Source: Halothiobacillus sp. (GTDB lineage: Bacteria > Pseudomonadota > Gammaproteobacteria > Halothiobacillales > Halothiobacillaceae). Taken from it: 64,000 nt of DNA. Position numbers and translations under genes: made by a program. Below, one piece after another: positions 13,280 through 22,194 of the stretch (position 1 is the stretch's first letter; every line of letters starts with the position of its first letter). Under the pieces are notes generated by a model, which saw nothing but the letters and a program-made list of their open reading frames with translations, was not told where the DNA came from and did no database searches. The stretch is taken from positions 1 through 64,000 of the forward strand of contig JAGUXT010000014.1 of assembly GCA_020061705.1 (NCBI GenBank). Direction: 5' to 3'.

Positions 13280-15214
13280 ATGCCCTTACTGACCGTTGAC
13301 CGCCTTGGCTTTTCCGTGGGCACTCGTGCTTTATTAAAGAATGTGGCATTTACTGTCGAACCCGGTGAGCGCATTGCCCTGATTGGGCGTAATGGTGAAG
13401 GCAAGTCCACCCTGTTGCGTATTCTCACCGGCGAGCAACGCGCCGATGAGGGGGTGGTGCGGCTTGAGCCGGGCGCGCGTGCGGCTTATTTGCAACAAGA
13501 TCCGCGCATGGAATCCGATGCCACGGTGTATGAAACCGTGCTGCTCGGCGTGGGCGATCTGCACGATGTGTTGCTGAATTACCATGCCTGCATAGACCGC
13601 ATGACGGCGGGCGATGAAGACGCGATGGACGAGCTATCCTCATTGCAGCACGAACTGGAGTCGCGCAATGGCTGGGACGTGGCGCGGCGTGTGGATGAAG
13701 TGATCACCCGCCTGGAGCTCGACCCCACTCGCAAGGTGCGTGAGCTTTCCGGCGGGGCGCAGCGCCGGGTTTTACTGGCACAAGCCTTGGTGCAGGAACC
13801 GGATTTATTACTACTCGACGAGCCGACCAACCATCTGGATATCGCCAGTATTGAATGGCTGGAGGGCTTTATCCGCGAGTTTCGCGGTGCCGTGTTGTTC
13901 ATTACGCATGACCGTAGTTTTTTGCAATCGCTGGCCAATCGCATTCTTGAACTTGACCGGGGCAATCTCAGCTCATGGCCGGGCGATTGGGCGAACTACC
14001 TGCGCCGCCGCGAAGAGCGCGACCATGCCGAAGCGCAGTTGAATGCCGAGTTTGACAAGGTTTTGGCGCAAGAAGAAGTGTGGATCCGCCAAGGTGTGAA
14101 AGCACGCCGCACACGCAACGAAGGTCGTGTGCGCCGTTTGGAAGCACTGCGCGAAGAGCGCTCGCAGCGCGTCAACAAACAAGGCATGGTCGAAGTCAGT
14201 ATTGCCAGCAGTACCACCTCCGGCAAAATCGTGGTTGAGGCCGAACATGCCTACAAAAGCTTTGCCGGGCGTGAGTTGGTCAAGGATTTTTCCATTCGCA
14301 TTCAGCGCGGTGACCGCATTGGCTTGGTCGGGCCGAATGGCATTGGCAAAAGCACCTTGTTGAAGCTGTTGCTAGGTGAGATTCAACCGGATAAGGGCAC
14401 GGTAAAAATAGGTACCCAGCTTGATATTGCCTATTTCGACCAACACCGTGCCCAGCTCAATCCCGAGTGGACGGCGATTGAAAACATCTGTGACGGCGGC
14501 GACCGCCTGGATGTGCATGGTGAAAACATGCACGGCATTGGCTATTTACAGCGCTTTTTGTTCACGCCGGATCGTGCGCGTACCAAGGTGTCTTCACTCT
14601 CCGGTGGCGAGCGCAATCGACTCTTGCTGGCGCGCTTGCTAGCCAAGCCTGCCAATCTTTTGGTGCTGGATGAGCCGACCAACGATCTTGATTTGGAAAC
14701 CCTCGAAGTTCTGGAGCAAACCCTGCTCGAATATGACGGTACGTTGTTGGTGGTGAGCCATGACCGTGCATTTCTGGATAACGTGGTCACCAGCCTGTTG
14801 GCCTTTGAAGGCGATGGCAAAATCCGCGAAGTGGTCGGCGGATACGCCGATTGGCTGAAAATCCGTGATGCCGAGCAAAAGTCATTGCCTTTGGCGGCAG
14901 CGAAGAGTGCGGCTCCTGTGGTGGTGGCCAGCCCTGCGGCGGCAGTGCCAAGCGCCAATGTGGCGCCCCAACCATTGGCCAAGCCGCGCGCTAAACTGAG
15001 CTATAAAGATCAACGTGAGCTGGACATGCTGCCAGGAAAAATTGATGCGCTTGAGGCTGAGCAAGCTGAACTAACTACCCGTAGCAGTGAAGCCGCGTTT
15101 TACCAAAACGATGCGGCAAGCATTCAAGCCGTTATGGATCGGCTGGCAGCGATAGGCGAAGAGCTCAATGCAGCCTATGCGCGTTGGGCGGAGTTGGATG
15201 ACACGGGTAAATGA
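13280..15214 (+). CDS. uup: ABC-F ATPase Uup
   Basis: Uup is a cytosolic, non-transport ABC-F ATPase; family members act on ribosomes or translation, and Uup also affects precise excision of transposons. The 644-residue product has two ABC cassettes: Walker A GRNGEGKST near residue 36 with signature LSGGAQRR near 155 and LLLDEPTNHLD, then Walker A GPNGIGKST near 350 with LSGGERNR and LVLDEPTNDLD. No membrane segments are present. A charged Ala/Pro-rich linker (about 535-570) leads to a C-terminal coiled coil (about 575-640), which distinguishes Uup from EttA. The SIEWLEGF phrase in cassette 1 is also Uup-like. Confidence 0.9.
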   Translation: MPLLTVDRLGFSVGTRALLKNVAFTVEPGERIALIGRNGEGKSTLLRILTGEQRADEGVVRLEPGARAAYLQQDPRMESDATVYETVLLGVGDLHDVLLNYHACIDRMTAGDEDAMDELSSLQHELESRNGWDVARRVDEVITRLELDPTRKVRELSGGAQRRVLLAQALVQEPDLLLLDEPTNHLDIASIEWLEGFIREFRGAVLFITHDRSFLQSLANRILELDRGNLSSWPGDWANYLRRREERDHAEAQLNAEFDKVLAQEEVWIRQGVKARRTRNEGRVRRLEALREERSQRVNKQGMVEVSIASSTTSGKIVVEAEHAYKSFAGRELVKDFSIRIQRGDRIGLVGPNGIGKSTLLKLLLGEIQPDKGTVKIGTQLDIAYFDQHRAQLNPEWTAIENICDGGDRLDVHGENMHGIGYLQRFLFTPDRARTKVSSLSGGERNRLLLARLLAKPANLLVLDEPTNDLDLETLEVLEQTLLEYDGTLLVVSHDRAFLDNVVTSLLAFEGDGKIREVVGGYADWLKIRDAEQKSLPLAAAKSAAPVVVASPAAAVPSANVAPQPLAKPRAKLSYKDQRELDMLPGKIDALEAEQAELTTRSSEAAFYQNDAASIQAVMDRLAAIGEELNAAYARWAELDDTGK

Positions 15215-15284
15215 ATACGTGCTGATCCAGTGTTCGGGCGGATTGAGTCGTTGAAGGTGTCGTTAAACTAACGAGAGATTCTGG

Positions 15285-17678
15285 ATGCTTAACACAATCC
15301 GCGTACGAACCAACATCCTTATTACGATTGCCACGGTGGTCGTGATACTCGCGCTGACCATGCTTGGGCTACAGATTTATCTTGGTGAGCGCCTTGCGCA
15401 GAAGGCTACACAGCAGGCCTTCAGCCACGTGGCTGAGAAAATCCAGGCATCCATTCAAAGTCGGGACGCATTAGCGAAAGAACGTCTCCGCTTGATTGAG
15501 TATTACCCCGACATAGTTGTGCCTCAATTCACGGGGCAGATGTTATCAATTGAACGTGTCAAGCAATTTGCCCATGCCATGGGGAATGATGCGCAGATTT
15601 ATGCAATCTACACGGGCTATCCCAATGGGGACTTATTTGAAGTCATCAGCATGTCGTGTGCCGCAGACTTGTATTCCTCCATGAATGCCCCTTTGGCAAC
15701 ACGCTGGATTGTCCTGCGTGTATTTGATACTCCGCGTCATGGCCGAATCAAGGTTATTGATTTTCTGGATGAGGAATTTGAAATCATCGCCACTCGCGAT
15801 GAAAATACAAATTACGACAGCCGGATACGCCCCTGGTTTGTGCAGGCACAGGGTAGAGATGATGTGGTGCGTAGTGCGCCATATTTGTTTTCCAGTATTC
15901 ATCAGCAAGGTATTACCTTTTCAAGGAAACTGAATACGCCGGAGGGTGAGGGGGTGATTGCCCTGGACTATACTCTGCATGGATTGAGTGCGCTTTTAAA
16001 AGCACAAAGTTTTTTTGCCACAGGGTATATTTCACTTTTTACTGCCGATGGTGATTTAAGTGCAACGTCAGGTCGTGAAAATGTGACGGACATGGCGCTT
16101 AAAGCTGCAATTCTAGAAAATAAAATCAATCATATCATCCATTATGAAAGCGCTGGCGAGGCTCGTTATGGTTTAATTGTTCCCCTGGATCAGGGTGTAG
16201 AAGATGGTTCTTTAATCGCCTTGAGTGTTTCGGCCAAGGAAATGCTTGATCCGTATATGGATAGCATGATCTATTCATTTCTAAGCGCATTGGTTGTATT
16301 GCTTCTGATGTATCCCATCGTGCGTTATGCCACTGGGTTGATTGTGCATCCGATTCAAGATCTAATGAATGAAAATGAAAAAATTAAAAATCGAAAATAC
16401 AATGAGGTTAAGCCAATAAAAACCAATATTGTGGAGTTTATTGATTTATCCAGTTCACAACTTGCCATGTCGAACAGTATTCTAGAGTATGAGGAATCTC
16501 AGAAAGAGTTACTTAAGTCATTTGTACGCTTGATTGCGGATGCGATTGATGAGAAATCTCCTTATACGGGGGGGCACTGCAAACGTGTTCCCGTGATTGC
16601 CATGATGCTTGCCAAGGTGGCTGATGCACAAAATGAAGGGAGTTTGAGCAGTTTTTCTTTCCCAAACCAGGATGAGTGGGAAGCCTTTGAAATGGGCGCC
16701 TGGCTGCATGACTGCGGAAAAATTACTACCCCCGAATTTGTGGTTGATAAAGCCACCAAGCTTGAAACCCTGTACAACCGCATTCATGAAGTTCGTATGC
16801 GCTTTGAGGTAATATGGCGCGATATTGATATCCAGTATTTTTCACGGATAAGTCAAGGTGAAAGTAAAATGGAAGCTGAGGGTTGGCGCGATGAGCAACA
16901 GCGCCAACTTATTGATGAGTTTGGTTTTATTGCACGTTGCAATATCGGCGGAGAGTTAATGGGTGATGTCGATATTCAAAGAATTCAGACGATTGCTCAG
17001 CGAACTTGGCTTAGGCATTTTGATGATCGACTGGGTTTGTCTGACCAGGAAATACTGCGTTATAAAGCTTCGCCTCCTCCAGCTCTTCCCGTGATCGAAA
17101 ACCTTCTCGCCGATAAGCCGGAACATCGAATTGAGCGCTTCGATTTTGATTATGCAGCCTATATTCAGGATGGATTCAAGCTGCATGTGCCTGAGCTGCT
17201 CTATAATTACGGTGAGCTGTATAATCTTTCGATAAGAAAAGGTACGCTGTCGCCGGAAGACCGCTTCAAAATCAACGAGCATGTGATTATGAGCATCAAG
17301 CTTTTGGAGCAACTACCATTGCCGGACGCAATGCGGCGCATTCCCGAGTATGCAGGAACCCACCATGAAACAATGGATGGCAGCGGTTATCCACGTGGTT
17401 TGACGCGTAATGAGTTATCCATTCCTGCACGTATTATGGCAATTGCGGATATTTTCGAAGCACTGACCGCGAGTGATCGCCCGTACAAGCGCGGTAAAAC
17501 CCTCACGGAGGCTTTGGGTATCATGCGGCGCATGGTGGACGAGCAACATATTGATGCCGATTTGTTCGCGCTGTTTTTGCGCTCGGGCGTTTATCTTGAA
17601 TACTCAATGAAGTATTTAAAACCTGAACAGCTTGACGATGTGGATGTCGATTTGTTGTTGGGGAGCAAGACCGCTTGA
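15285..17678 (+). CDS. Membrane-bound sensor with HD-GYP c-di-GMP phosphodiesterase domain
   Basis: This 797-residue protein probably degrades cyclic di-GMP in response to an extracytoplasmic signal. Membrane segments at about residues 10-30 and 325-345 bracket a periplasmic Cache-like sensor domain. The cytoplasmic HD-GYP domain shows GGHCKRV (His431), HDCGK (His475, Asp476), HHETMDGSGYPRG (His693-His694, GYP at 701-703) and DIFEALTASDRPYK, so the metal ligands and GYP loop are intact. About 150 residues (roughly 500-660) are inserted between the HD and HHE parts, which are normally separated by only about 60. Parts of the gene are clearly richer in A+T than its neighbours (for example 16370-16440). 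It appears to be transcribed alone. Confidence 0.88.
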   Translation: MLNTIRVRTNILITIATVVVILALTMLGLQIYLGERLAQKATQQAFSHVAEKIQASIQSRDALAKERLRLIEYYPDIVVPQFTGQMLSIERVKQFAHAMGNDAQIYAIYTGYPNGDLFEVISMSCAADLYSSMNAPLATRWIVLRVFDTPRHGRIKVIDFLDEEFEIIATRDENTNYDSRIRPWFVQAQGRDDVVRSAPYLFSSIHQQGITFSRKLNTPEGEGVIALDYTLHGLSALLKAQSFFATGYISLFTADGDLSATSGRENVTDMALKAAILENKINHIIHYESAGEARYGLIVPLDQGVEDGSLIALSVSAKEMLDPYMDSMIYSFLSALVVLLLMYPIVRYATGLIVHPIQDLMNENEKIKNRKYNEVKPIKTNIVEFIDLSSSQLAMSNSILEYEESQKELLKSFVRLIADAIDEKSPYTGGHCKRVPVIAMMLAKVADAQNEGSLSSFSFPNQDEWEAFEMGAWLHDCGKITTPEFVVDKATKLETLYNRIHEVRMRFEVIWRDIDIQYFSRISQGESKMEAEGWRDEQQRQLIDEFGFIARCNIGGELMGDVDIQRIQTIAQRTWLRHFDDRLGLSDQEILRYKASPPPALPVIENLLADKPEHRIERFDFDYAAYIQDGFKLHVPELLYNYGELYNLSIRKGTLSPEDRFKINEHVIMSIKLLEQLPLPDAMRRIPEYAGTHHETMDGSGYPRGLTRNELSIPARIMAIADIFEALTASDRPYKRGKTLTEALGIMRRMVDEQHIDADLFALFLRSGVYLEYSMKYLKPEQLDDVDVDLLLGSKTA

Positions 17679-17685
17679 TGGTTAT

Positions 17686-17903
17686 GGGCACTTTTATAAA
17701 TTCAATCAAGCCGACCAAGTTGTCGATTGGGGCAAGGCAAAACACGGCGAAAAAGCGCAGCATAGACTGCTATGTGAGCATTTTGAGACGTGTTTTGCCG
17801 CAGCAAGATTCGAGCGCCTCTCCTGCGCAGCAGGCCTTGGGCAAGGATGCCCAAGGGGTGCGAGAACAGGACGCGCGGCTTCAGTGGATTTATAGAAGTG
17901 CCC
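17686..17903. mobile_element. 218-bp MITE-like element with inverted ends and TTAT target duplication
   Basis: The left end GGGCACTTTTATAAAT (17686-17701) and the right end ATTTATAGAAGTGCCC (17888-17903) are inverted copies with one mismatch. TTAT immediately flanks both sides (17682-17685 and 17904-17907), as expected for a target-site duplication. Inside, GGCAAAACACG (17736-17746) pairs perfectly with CGTGTTTTGCC (17789-17799), and the CATAG...CTATG hairpin lies within that. No transposase reading frame is present, so it would be a non-autonomous element. It sits eight bases after the HD-GYP stop, and the right TTAT supplies the stop codon of the gene converging from the other side. Confidence 0.8.
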
Positions 17904-18404
17904 TTATTTGGGCATCTGCGCCTTTGGTTCAGGCCAGGCAAGTATGGCCAGTAGAGCCATGGATGTGCCAATACATGATTCGGTAAAGCGCAAACCCGCA
18001 TTCTGTAGCGGGTTCAGATCTGGATTCATGCTTGCCGCGACCATAATGACGGCGACGGTGATGGACGCGAGGCGCGCGTGATCGGGGATGCGCACGGCAT
18101 GGCAGAGTAGAACGGTCACAAATATGGTGGCGGCCATCCCGGCGGGGCTAAATGGCAGCATGCTCAGGTAAGCCGCGCTGATGACTGCTCCAATGAAGGT
18201 TCCAAGAATACGCAACCAGGCGGATGTCCATGTGTCGCGTTGCGTTGCCTGGAGTACGACGATGCCGGATATGGTGGACCAAAGTCCGCCGATGAGCGCC
18301 GAATCATTGTGAAATAGGCCCGTGAAGTGTATCCCCACCCAGTACGAGGCCAGCGCGACCAGCGTGATCTGTGTCGCTATACGCAAGCTGTCAGGCAAGG
18401 CCAT
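17904..18404 (-). CDS. FUSC-like/aromatic acid exporter family membrane protein
   Basis: This 166-residue hydrophobic protein has about five membrane segments (around residues 8-28, 35-52, 63-82, 88-106 and 140-158). The pattern, including the ALIGGLWSTISGIVVLQ segment and an SAWLRILGTFIGAVI segment, matches the short FUSC/ArAE-type membrane domain linked to export of aromatic acids and other small molecules. It lacks the large cytoplasmic half of full exporters such as AaeB, so the substrate is unknown. Its TAA stop lies in the TTAT at the edge of the mobile element at 17686-17903, so the insertion preserved or replaced its last codon. Confidence 0.7.
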   Translation of the reverse strand: MALPDSLRIATQITLVALASYWVGIHFTGLFHNDSALIGGLWSTISGIVVLQATQRDTWTSAWLRILGTFIGAVISAAYLSMLPFSPAGMAATIFVTVLLCHAVRIPDHARLASITVAVIMVAASMNPDLNPLQNAGLRFTESCIGTSMALLAILAWPEPKAQMPK

Positions 18405-18439
18405 TGGAATAGGTCTACCCCTTGATGGTATCGGTGCCC

Positions 18440-19171
18440 TTATTTCTGTGCAGCTTGCTTGGCCGCATTACGCCGTGCAATCTCATCCCAATCGATGTTG
18501 TTGCAGGCTTCGCATTCTTCTTTCAGGATGCCGAGCTTGACGAATAGGGCATGAAGCTTGCAGCCAACGCAGAAGCCGAGCACGCTTTCCATCCACATGA
18601 AGCCAAGGCAGACCCAGACCAGAATCAGCGGAATCCAGTAGGGCATGAAGCTTACGGTATCGGGTAGCAAGGGCTGTCCGGCCAGGCCGTTGACAAAATC
18701 AGCCACGGGTACGGGATTGAAAAATACGAGGCAGACGGCAATCAAGGTGGCGCCAATGCCCCAGGCAAAGCGCTTGGGCGCAAGCGGTTTCCACACTGGA
18801 GCGGTTTTGCGCGCGAGAAAAGTGGAAATCAGGATGGTGGGGGATAGGCGCGAAGTGGTGACGCTCATGCCCGCCAGCATTTCAAACAGGCCGTAGAACA
18901 GCACCCAGGTTTGAGCGGTGTATTCCCATGTACGCTTAATCACTTGTGCCGCGTAGATCGTGTGCCCATCCCAGTCGGTTTCGTAGGTGTCGGTGAGCGA
19001 GTTGCCGTCCACAATCCAGCGCATTCCCCAGATTGCGTCGATCAGGGTTAGGGTCATATACAAAGGGATAATAAGCAGAATGCCTGCACGAATACGCACG
19101 GCGACTTCGTTGATGTAGGGCGCGGTTTCGCTTGTGTCTCTGAACCACAGGTTTTTAAGAAGCTGCATCAT
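18440..19171 (-). CDS. DUF4395-type membrane protein
   Basis: This 243-residue inner-membrane protein ends in a region resembling DUF4395: FNPVPVADFVNGL, then LGFCVGCKLH with a CxxC pair, followed by a second pair in EECEACNN. There are four or five hydrophobic segments, two near the N-terminus (about 25-45 and 85-105) and three in the second half. The function is unknown; paired cysteines in a membrane protein suggest redox or metal chemistry, which is inference only. I chose the ATG at 19171 because GAGG lies eight bases upstream; an upstream in-frame start would add 28 unconvincing residues. The tail is basic and Ala-rich. Confidence 0.72.
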   Translation of the reverse strand: MMQLLKNLWFRDTSETAPYINEVAVRIRAGILLIIPLYMTLTLIDAIWGMRWIVDGNSLTDTYETDWDGHTIYAAQVIKRTWEYTAQTWVLFYGLFEMLAGMSVTTSRLSPTILISTFLARKTAPVWKPLAPKRFAWGIGATLIAVCLVFFNPVPVADFVNGLAGQPLLPDTVSFMPYWIPLILVWVCLGFMWMESVLGFCVGCKLHALFVKLGILKEECEACNNIDWDEIARRNAAKQAAQK

Positions 19172-19324
19172 GGGGTTGCCTCGGGTATGACTATTGGGGA
19201 TTGGCCTTGGCGGGGCGTTGCTGTGAGTACTGCAGCTGCCCGCTAGGAATAGCACTGGGTTTGCATCATACGCTTCGGTTAAAAATCTGCGCTTTGCATG
19301 TTTTTATGCTCTATTAGCGTGGGC

Positions 19325-21337
19325 TTATGCTTTGGCTTGTTTTTTGAGCTGAACCAGCGCCTGTCTGGCCTCGGTGTGTGCATTTGCTGATGCCGCCGCA
19401 TAGCACCAGCTTAGATAATGCTCGATGAACACGGCGGCCAATGGCGCAATCTCCGGGCACTGCCTGTGTAGACGTTGCAACAAAGCGCGGGGGGCTTCGG
19501 CGGGGATGATTTCAATGCCAAGGCGGCGCAGTTGCTGTAAAAACGCTTGCCACAGGCGTTGTTGTGGGCTGAGTTTGGGCTGTGCGCGCCAGCGTTGGAA
19601 AAGCTTGATTGCGACAAGGCTGAGCACAAGGCTCAAGCCAACCAGCCCCCACAATTTAAGATTTTGATTACCCACCCAGCCTAAAGCCTGCAACAGTTTT
19701 TGTTGGTCACTGGCATCAAAGCCCAAAACCCAGCGATTCCAGCGGTTTTCCAAGCCATCCCATTGCAGGCGAACGCGATGTAAAAAGCCAAAATCACGGC
19801 GCAGAGCGGCAGGAAGTTGGGCTGCGTTGCTGGGTACTGCGGCAGCCGCACCGCCTTCAATACGCTCGGGGGCAACACTGGCTGTGGGGTCGATACGCAC
19901 CCAGCCTAATCCATCCAGCCAGATTTCCGCCCAGGCATGGGCATCGCCCTGGCGCACAATCCAGTAACCATCGGGGTGACGCTCGCCGCCCAAATAGCCG
20001 GTGATGACGCGTGCGGGTAGGCCGGCCGCGCGCATGAGTAGAACAAATGCGGTGGCGTAATGCTCGCAAAAACCGGCGCGGGTATTGAACAGAAAATCGT
20101 CCATGCCATCCTGGTCTTGCAGAATGGGCGGTTCGAGGGTGTAGCTAAAGGTTTCGTTTTTGAAGTGGTCGAGCGCGCGTTGAATGCGCTCCTGCGGTGG
20201 CAGCGTGCGCCAAGCTGAGCCAAGATCCTGTAGCAGCGGGTTGTCGGCAGCTGGAAGTTGCAGACTGAGTTTACGCAGGCGCTCGGGTAGCTCCATATCG
20301 AGTTTGGCGCTTGGGTCGCTTTTCATTTTTAGCAGTTGGCGCGAGTCTTGCGGCAGGCGGAAACGCAAGCTGTGGTCGGCCAGCAGGTTGGCACCTTCAG
20401 GTGCATTCAAGGGACGATCCAGCGCGGGCAGAATGGTGTTGTGGCTGGCTTCCAGCATCAGGCTGTAGTGGAGTACCGCGCCTTGCACCTGGACGCTGTG
20501 CGCTTTTTGTTCTTCACTGAGGAGAGAAAATTCAGCAGGTAGGCGCTCCCAGCGCTGACCGTCGTAGCCCCAAAATACGGGGCCACGCCAGTAAAGCTGA
20601 TTTTGTGCGGGCTCGGTGTCTTCGAATGTGGCGCGGAAGGCGAGTTCGGGCGAGCGGGATAGTTGGCTAATCGTGCCCGGTGCAAGCTCATCGGATAAAC
20701 CTGTGCTGGCTTGTGTGGCTTGCGGTAGGCCGAACAGCGGCGCGCTGGGGCGGGGCACGATAATGAAAAGCACCAGCGCCAAGGGCAGGCTGTAGGCCAT
20801 TGGAATGAGGCTGGATTTCAGGCTGCTGCCGAGTGCTCGCGGCTCAGCGTTGTGGCTGAGTTCGTTAAGCAGGCTGATGAGCAGGGCAAAGCTGGCCAGC
20901 GACCACAGCGCGGCAAGTGGACTTTGGTCGAACAGAAACAGGGTGAATAAAAGGAAAAGCCCCAGAAGGTTGACGATGCGCGCATCGCGCAAATTGCGCG
21001 CCTCCAGCAGCTTGAGGGCGGTAAGCATCAGAATAAAACTTACCCCGCCGTCGCGCCCGATAAGCGTGCTTTGTGTGGCCCAGACGAGCGTCATGCCGCC
21101 AAGCATGAGCAGAATCAACACCCAGCGCGGCGGCGCAGGCAGGCGTTGTGTCAGGTGCAGGGCTTGCCAGCCAAAACCCAGCGCAATCCACACGCTAATG
21201 GGGGGCGGCTGAAAAAGAACATGCGGCAGCACAATGAAGCCGATCACCAGCAAAACCCGTAGGCGCATTGCGGGCGATAGCGCTGGGAGGGCCGTTTGGG
21301 TGGTTTTTGTGCGCAAGCCATTCATGGGTACCCTCAT
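19325..21337 (-). CDS. tgpA: TgpA-like membrane transglutaminase (DUF3488 plus transglutaminase core)
   Basis: This 670-residue protein has an N-terminal block of about six membrane segments (residues 25-200, DUF3488), then a periplasmic transglutaminase-like domain with the Cys-His-Asp triad visible as RAGFCEHYATAF (Cys424), GDAHAWAEIW and VRIDPT. A final membrane segment at about 570 and a cytoplasmic tail (DUF4129-like) complete it. This is the architecture of Pseudomonas TgpA, an essential periplasmic transglutaminase of unknown substrate. It is the last gene of the moxR-DUF58-tgpA operon and overlaps the DUF58 gene by four bases. Confidence 0.88.
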   Translation of the reverse strand: MRVPMNGLRTKTTQTALPALSPAMRLRVLLVIGFIVLPHVLFQPPPISVWIALGFGWQALHLTQRLPAPPRWVLILLMLGGMTLVWATQSTLIGRDGGVSFILMLTALKLLEARNLRDARIVNLLGLFLLFTLFLFDQSPLAALWSLASFALLISLLNELSHNAEPRALGSSLKSSLIPMAYSLPLALVLFIIVPRPSAPLFGLPQATQASTGLSDELAPGTISQLSRSPELAFRATFEDTEPAQNQLYWRGPVFWGYDGQRWERLPAEFSLLSEEQKAHSVQVQGAVLHYSLMLEASHNTILPALDRPLNAPEGANLLADHSLRFRLPQDSRQLLKMKSDPSAKLDMELPERLRKLSLQLPAADNPLLQDLGSAWRTLPPQERIQRALDHFKNETFSYTLEPPILQDQDGMDDFLFNTRAGFCEHYATAFVLLMRAAGLPARVITGYLGGERHPDGYWIVRQGDAHAWAEIWLDGLGWVRIDPTASVAPERIEGGAAAAVPSNAAQLPAALRRDFGFLHRVRLQWDGLENRWNRWVLGFDASDQQKLLQALGWVGNQNLKLWGLVGLSLVLSLVAIKLFQRWRAQPKLSPQQRLWQAFLQQLRRLGIEIIPAEAPRALLQRLHRQCPEIAPLAAVFIEHYLSWCYAAASANAHTEARQALVQLKKQAKA

Positions 21338-22194
21338 GTGGCTTCAGCCAAAAGTCGCAGACAATGCAGGCGGTGGCTGTCGCCAAGCCCTGCTGGCGTC
21401 GCGGCACGATTTAGCAAACGCAAAATATAGGGCTCACCATGGTGTTCGCAGTGCAGAATCCAGGCGGCGAGTTGCGCAAGGCGTGCTTCCAATGGCAAGT
21501 CGAGCAGCAAAGTCTCATCAAGCAGATGAGGGGTGGGTTCCGCCGATGCGTCACTGCCGAATTGCTTGACCCTTAGCACGGGCTGCTCCGGGCTGGATTT
21601 GGCCAGCGATTTCCAGTGGATGCGTGCAGGGCTGTCTCCGGTCTGGTAGTTGCGCAGGCCATGAAAGTCATCCTGCCCCTGGCTGGTATTGGGGCGAGCC
21701 ATCGCCGGAAGCGGCCGATCACCCTGCGGCGCGGGGTAAACCCAGTATTTGCCCGCCAAGGGTAGGCTGCGCTCGACACGCAGCAGGCCCATGTGGTCGC
21801 GCGTCATGAGCCGCAGGGTACCCACAGGATGCACGCCACGTGGGCGCTGTGGAAGGCTGAGTTGCAGGAAGCTTTGGGTGATTTCCATGGCAGGGGGGGG
21901 CAGGTGTTTATCCGTCGAAGGTATAGCCATGCTGAGCCACAGCCCTTGCGCACCATGCAATTCAACAGAGAACAAAAGCGCGCTATTGGCAAAGCCGGAG
22001 TCGATCTGTCGCACCTGAATCTGCACACGATCAAGGCGGCTGCGCAGGCCAATCAGACCGCCAATGGCGAGTGCGCTCAGCCAGAAAGCAAAGAAAAAGC
22101 CGAGGTTGTTGGCGTATTGCGCCGCACCGAAAAGCAACACAATGACCAAAGCCAAGAATGGCAGGGCAAGCGGTTCGATATGCAGGGATTTCAT
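21334..22194 (-). CDS. DUF58 domain protein
   Basis: This 286-residue protein has two N-terminal membrane segments (about residues 10-30 and 33-50), a beta-rich middle, and the DUF58 core with GLRNYQTGDSPARIHWKSLAK near residue 185. DUF58 proteins are von Willebrand-like partners of MoxR ATPases, but their biochemical role is not established. It overlaps both neighbours by four bases (moxR upstream, tgpA downstream), so the three products are probably made in fixed ratio and work together at the membrane. Confidence 0.88.
   Translation of the reverse strand: MKSLHIEPLALPFLALVIVLLFGAAQYANNLGFFFAFWLSALAIGGLIGLRSRLDRVQIQVRQIDSGFANSALLFSVELHGAQGLWLSMAIPSTDKHLPPPAMEITQSFLQLSLPQRPRGVHPVGTLRLMTRDHMGLLRVERSLPLAGKYWVYPAPQGDRPLPAMARPNTSQGQDDFHGLRNYQTGDSPARIHWKSLAKSSPEQPVLRVKQFGSDASAEPTPHLLDETLLLDLPLEARLAQLAAWILHCEHHGEPYILRLLNRAATPAGLGDSHRLHCLRLLAEAT

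Noticed and set aside
17898..18445. The 12-mer GTGCCCTTATTT occurs at the MITE edge (17898) and again at the stop of the DUF4395 gene (18434)
   Set aside because: Many exact 12-mer pairs are expected by chance in 64 kb, and no further similarity extends beyond it, so it is not evidence of a second element end.
22005..22018. ATCTGTCGCACCTG shared between the carA-carB gap and the DUF58 gene
   Set aside because: A few exact 14-mer pairs are expected by chance at this window size, and the second copy is ordinary coding sequence.
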